This document shows, one piece after another, positions 5,563 to 8,644 of a DNA stretch of 8,644 nucleotides. Within the stretch, counting starts at the first letter, position 1. Each line of letters begins with the position of its first letter. Source of the stretch: Dialister sp. UBA6422 (GTDB taxonomy: Bacteria > Bacillota > Negativicutes > Veillonellales > Dialisteraceae); NCBI GenBank assembly GCA_002439665.1, contig DJPC01000029.1:8853-17496 (forward strand), in the 5' to 3' direction. The translations under genes were made by a program, and so were the position numbers. The notes beneath the pieces were generated by a model. The model saw only the letters and a program-made list of their open reading frames with translations. It ran no database searches and had not been told where the DNA came from.

Positions 5563-5967
5563 ATTCAATATATATCGTTTAGTAAAATAATTCCAAATCA
5601 TGACAATCCCAGAGGCTACGACCTTGGAGAACATATACCATATAGAGAGGATATCGATGCAGAACCACATGACCAGCTGGTTGAGGGCAAGGCCCATAAT
5701 AGAGGTGACGATGAAAAGAATCATTTGCCTCTTTCCTTGGTGTTTTACATGAAATACCACGTAGACGCAAAGGATGTAATTCACTATAAGGGAAATGGTA
5801 AAAGCGATGGGGGCGGATAGGAGTGGATCTAAGCCGCCGTATTCGGTGAGTGTATAGAGCAGGAAGTATTCCAGAAGGAAACAGCTGCCGCCTACCAATA
5901 GAAAGCGAAAGACTTCCCAAAATCGATCCATAGAAGGGAAAATTTTTAAAATCAAAGATTGAAGCAT
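5557..5967 (-). CDS. GtrA family membrane protein (putative polyprenyl-phosphate-sugar flippase)
   Basis: A 136-residue integral membrane protein with four predicted helices at about 20-41, 47-72, 81-101 and 108-130. It carries the GtrA-family hallmarks: an FRFLLVGGSCFLLEY first helix, LIVNYILCVYVVF at the end of the second, an LNQLVMWF third helix, and a WNYFTKRYIL C-terminal end. Family members are thought to move polyprenyl-phosphate-linked sugars from the cytoplasmic to the outer face of the membrane; direct proof is limited. The start is ATG 5967 with GAGG at 5978-5975, seven bases upstream. It is the last gene of the minus-strand operon, 78 nt after the ArnT-like enzyme it could supply. 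Its TAG stop lies in the heptanucleotide repeat hairpin. Confidence 0.9.
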   Translation of the reverse strand: MLQSLILKIFPSMDRFWEVFRFLLVGGSCFLLEYFLLYTLTEYGGLDPLLSAPIAFTISLIVNYILCVYVVFHVKHQGKRQMILFIVTSIMGLALNQLVMWFCIDILSIWYMFSKVVASGIVMIWNYFTKRYILNH

Positions 5968-6045
5968 GAGAATACCTCGGAGTTTATTGTGATGAATCAG
6001 ATGTCAGACAGTGTGAAATGCACATAGCCAGTCAGACCTTTGTCA

Positions 6046-7731
6046 CTAGGTCGCACTTTCATGGATGGTTCTATCTCCATTGACCATGACGTAAATGGTG
6101 CCAGCGACCAATTTTTTAGCCACTACGAAGCGATGTTTCAAAGTCCACTGGTCAAAGTATTTCTGTTTATTTTTGGCTACATAGAGGAAAACCGGTTCTG
6201 TGGGATTTTCGTGGGAAGCCATAAATTCCTGGTCTGTGACAGTGGGCATGGCGTATTTTTCGTTCCATAGAGGATTTCGATGTTCACCTTTGTCTGGTAA
6301 TGTGGGGAGAAGGCGAGTGGCTGTTTCACCGGTATAATAGGTAAAGCTGGCTGGATAGGATTGGAAGAAATAGTGTTCTCCTGGCGCTTGGTGAAGTGCT
6401 TCATCTAGTTCTAGTGTAGAACGGGTAGGGAGGTAGTTGGGAAGTCCTTCCATGATGAGACAAAGGAAGGTAGAAGCCGTGACAGCGGTGATGATGGTGA
6501 GCCGTTTATATTGATTGGCTTTGAAACGGATGAGGTAGGCAAAAAGGGCATAGACTAAAACGATGTAGAAAATCCACCAATTTCCTTCTTTTACATAGAA
6601 GGTTGCACCAGTAGCTGCCCCTAAAAGAAGGAAGAGACCTATACCGCCTAAGATAGCAGGTACTTTTTCTCCCATACGGATTTTAGGAGCACTGAAAGCA
6701 GCCAGAATCATAGCTGGTACGATGGCAATATAGGTATAGGTGACGTATTTGGTAGCCATTACAGTGTAAAACAAGATGGTACCCCAGCACCAAACCATGA
6801 GGAAACGGTAGAGAGGAGAGTTTTCTTTCCATTGCATTTTCATTTCGTAGAAAGAAAGAAAAGACCAAGGGAGGAGAGCAGCAGGAAGGAGTACTAGGTA
6901 ATAATATAGGTGGTTATCTTCTGGATGCTCCGATGAGGTAGCACGAAGGACATTGTGAAGACCTAAAAATTCATTGACAAAATCGGTGCCATGGATGAGA
7001 TACATGCCGCCATACCATGGAAGTGTGACAGCTAAAAAGACCAAGATACCTTGCCAGGGAAAGAGCCTAAGAATGGTTTTAGGGGATTTCATAGAAAGGC
7101 ACCATAGGACTAAAAGAATACCAGGGAGGACAAGCCCCACGGGACCTTTGGAAAGGCAAGCGAGACCAGCTGCTCCATAGGCAATGACTAAGTGCTTTTT
7201 GTTATGTTCAGTGATGCCTATATAAGCAGAGAGCATAGTAGGTATGGTAAAAAGCATGAGCATGCTGTCTGTAATAATGGCATGGGAAATGGTCCAAAAT
7301 TCCAAAGAGACTGCTAGCATGGTACCAGACCATACAGCAATCACATTGTCTTTTAAAATGCGGCGGATATACCAGATAAGGCAGGTAATAGATAAAGCAC
7401 CGCAGAAGGCAGCAGGAAGGCGAGAGGCCAGATCAGTGAATCCCAAGAGGCTATAACTGATAGAAAGGAGCCAGTAGACCATGATGGGTTTATCATACCA
7501 AAAGATGCCATAGATTTGTGGTGACATCCAGTTGCCAGATGTTACCATTTCTTTGGCGGTTAAAGCATAATTGGATTCTACTGGGTCAGTGACAGGAAGA
7601 AGCCAGCTGCCCCATAGGAAAAATAAGAAAGAAATAATGAAGAATCCTATCAGCGATTCTAATGTGAGACGAGAAGAAGCCTCTTCTTCTTGTTTCATCT
7701 TTTTGGCTTTTTTTTGCCTTTTGGTACTCAA
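6046..7731 (-). CDS. ArnT/PMT-like GT-C glycosyltransferase (complete)
   Basis: Polytopic inner-membrane enzyme of the GT39/ArnT class (561 aa), which transfers a sugar from a polyprenyl-phosphate donor to an acceptor outside the cytoplasmic membrane. The Lys-rich cytoplasmic N-terminus (1-21) precedes the first helix (about 24-45). The first outer loop holds the family acidic site, TDPVESNYALTAKEM (48-62, with Asp49 and Glu52), then GNWMSP (66-71) and DKPIMVYWL (80-88). Further landmarks are Asp155 (ITDSML), SKGPVG (194-199), a HPEDNHLYYYLVLLP loop, and a C-terminal soluble domain. Acceptor and sugar are unknown; lipid A, a cell-wall glycan or protein are all possible. The start is TTG 7731: AAGGAGG (7746-7740) is eight bases upstream, while the first ATG (7698) is 41 bases from it. 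The gene ends TAG-TGA inside an ACCTAGTGAC sequence. Confidence 0.9.
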   Translation of the reverse strand: MSTKRQKKAKKMKQEEEASSRLTLESLIGFFIISFLFFLWGSWLLPVTDPVESNYALTAKEMVTSGNWMSPQIYGIFWYDKPIMVYWLLSISYSLLGFTDLASRLPAAFCGALSITCLIWYIRRILKDNVIAVWSGTMLAVSLEFWTISHAIITDSMLMLFTIPTMLSAYIGITEHNKKHLVIAYGAAGLACLSKGPVGLVLPGILLVLWCLSMKSPKTILRLFPWQGILVFLAVTLPWYGGMYLIHGTDFVNEFLGLHNVLRATSSEHPEDNHLYYYLVLLPAALLPWSFLSFYEMKMQWKENSPLYRFLMVWCWGTILFYTVMATKYVTYTYIAIVPAMILAAFSAPKIRMGEKVPAILGGIGLFLLLGAATGATFYVKEGNWWIFYIVLVYALFAYLIRFKANQYKRLTIITAVTASTFLCLIMEGLPNYLPTRSTLELDEALHQAPGEHYFFQSYPASFTYYTGETATRLLPTLPDKGEHRNPLWNEKYAMPTVTDQEFMASHENPTEPVFLYVAKNKQKYFDQWTLKHRFVVAKKLVAGTIYVMVNGDRTIHESAT

Positions 7732-7849
7732 TGAAAGAACCTCCTTAGCTCAGAGTGACTACTTTGTCAATTGTTTATCTATACCTTTGGTTCAAACAGA
7801 TTGATATACAAGAATGTTTATACGAAGTGATCAAATGCTAGCGTTATAC

Positions 7850-8644
7850 TTATTTTTGCTTTTCCTTTTTCACTATAAAATAGGCGGTATCTTTTTCCCA
7901 AATGATCTGACAAGTTTCTTTGAGAGAGTCAGGCCAATTTTTATAGATCTTTTTTTGTACTAAGATATAAGCCTTGGAAGAGAGTGATTGCTCTTCTGTT
8001 TTGCCTGGAAGAAGGACCCCTGCTTCTTTATTTTTTTGGTCCACCGCTTTTTTGCGGACATCATATTCAGGAAGAGCTTCTCCGTAGATATCTGTATAGA
8101 AAGCAATGGAAGGGCGATAAAAGGTATCTATATAGAGAGGAGCCTCCATGGATGCTTTCTGATTTTGTAATTCTAGTGCTATATCACGGGATGTGAAAAG
8201 AGATGTCACCGAGGAGGCAAAAAGTCCCCATACGGATAAGACAAATAGCATGATCAAAGTCGCTTGGGTAAATAGGAATCCGTGGATACGCCCTTTTTTG
8301 ATTTGCCAAGCAGCTAGAAGGGAAGCACCGATCATAATAGCAGAGATGCCATATTTCACTAGATTTCCGCCTGCTGGATGAAGAGGCGCCAGTGCGATGG
8401 CTATAGCGGTGATGATAGCAAACAATACATGGAATCCTAACAAACTATAGGATACATGCCCTTCTTCTTCCAGTTCTGTGAGATATATACCACCTAGCAT
8501 AGATAGGGGAGGAAACATGGGAAGAATATAGGAAAAGAGTTGCGTAGAGGAAAGGGAAAAGAATACAAAGATGAAAAGAGCCCAGACCATGAAAAATAGG
8601 TAGGTTGGATTTTTTCGCCAAGAAAGGAAGCGGCGGAGTATGCC
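7850..8644 (-). CDS. ArnT/PMT-like GT-C glycosyltransferase, 3' part (5' end beyond window)
   Basis: The frame is open through the right edge, so the first Met visible (8590) is internal; 264 C-terminal residues are seen. The upstream in-frame residues (RFLSWRKNPTYLFF) run smoothly into MVWALFIFVFFSLSSTQLF and SYILPMFPPLSMLGGIYL, the block typical of ArnT-type enzymes (FxxSxxxxKLxxYxLPxxPxxAxL). Three or four further hydrophobic helices follow to about visible residue 150, then a soluble domain of some 110 residues with FYRPSIAFYTDIYG, which recurs in this family just after the last helix. It is probably the upstream gene of the operon containing the second ArnT-like enzyme; the 118-nt gap between them has no terminator-like hairpin and no convincing promoter. 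The two proteins are related in architecture but clearly diverged, so they may use different acceptors. Confidence 0.85.
   Translation of the reverse strand, partial: GILRRFLSWRKNPTYLFFMVWALFIFVFFSLSSTQLFSYILPMFPPLSMLGGIYLTELEEEGHVSYSLLGFHVLFAIITAIAIALAPLHPAGGNLVKYGISAIMIGASLLAAWQIKKGRIHGFLFTQATLIMLFVLSVWGLFASSVTSLFTSRDIALELQNQKASMEAPLYIDTFYRPSIAFYTDIYGEALPEYDVRKKAVDQKNKEAGVLLPGKTEEQSLSSKAYILVQKKIYKNWPDSLKETCQIIWEKDTAYFIVKKEKQK

Noticed and set aside
5560..5820. Plus-strand ORF of 86 codons opposite the GtrA-like gene
   Set aside because: It is the antisense shadow of a well-supported four-helix membrane protein; no ribosome-binding site and no protein-like features.
7765..7770. TTGACA on the minus strand upstream of the complete ArnT-like gene
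   Set aside because: A perfect -35 hexamer, but the sequence 17 nt downstream is TAAGGA within the Shine-Dalgarno, so no workable -10 exists. Other AT-rich boxes in 7771-7849 lack a partner at proper spacing.

Overview
The window looks like chromosome from a low-to-moderate GC, Firmicutes-type bacterium. Shine-Dalgarno sequences are strong (AGGAG, AAGGAGG), promoters are sigma-A-like, and terminators are hairpins with T tracts. Lipid-linked-sugar membrane enzymes of the ArnT/PMT and GtrA type sit beside Firmicutes-style genes. That mix makes a Negativicutes member (Veillonella/Dialister/Megasphaera-like) my best guess, but this is inference and no rRNA is present to confirm it.

Layout. 85-822 (+) is truA, a tRNA pseudouridine synthase. 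823-1072 is a non-coding gap between convergent genes, largely filled by an imperfect inverted repeat centred near base 966, whose core is an 18-bp perfect stem acting as a terminator. 1073-2005 (-) holds two tandem UspA-family universal stress proteins, probably one operon, read from an extended -10 promoter. 2006-2240 is a divergent promoter region. Rightward from it, a consensus-like promoter (TTGACT-17-TATAAT) drives a small secreted protein (2241-2804) that ends in a strong terminator. 3013-5385 (+) is a likely transcription unit of a GtrB/DPM-like family 2 glycosyltransferase with two C-terminal membrane helices, a uracil-DNA-glycosylase-superfamily protein and tag (3-methyladenine DNA glycosylase I), closed by a bidirectional terminator. 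5557-8644 (-) is a membrane operon, in transcription order: an ArnT-like GT-C glycosyltransferase (cut by the window edge), a second complete ArnT-like GT-C enzyme starting at TTG, and a GtrA-type four-helix protein.

How they may work together. The GT2 enzyme, the GtrA-like protein and the ArnT-like enzymes match the three parts of a Gtr-type glycosylation route: charge a polyprenyl-phosphate with sugar, move it across the membrane, then transfer it outside. Here the parts lie in two convergent units. The UDG-like protein and Tag are a small base-excision-repair pair behind the GT2 gene.

The least conventional signal is a degenerate heptanucleotide tandem repeat (consensus near yACTAGT / ACTAGTG). 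It fills 5486-5562, recurs in shorter form at 4732-4774, and appears as a fragment at 6044-6050. At all three sites the stop codon of the adjacent gene lies inside the repeat, and the repeat reads ACTAGTG-like on the sense strand. No complete previously undescribed enzyme system is evident; the repeats are the best candidate for something new.
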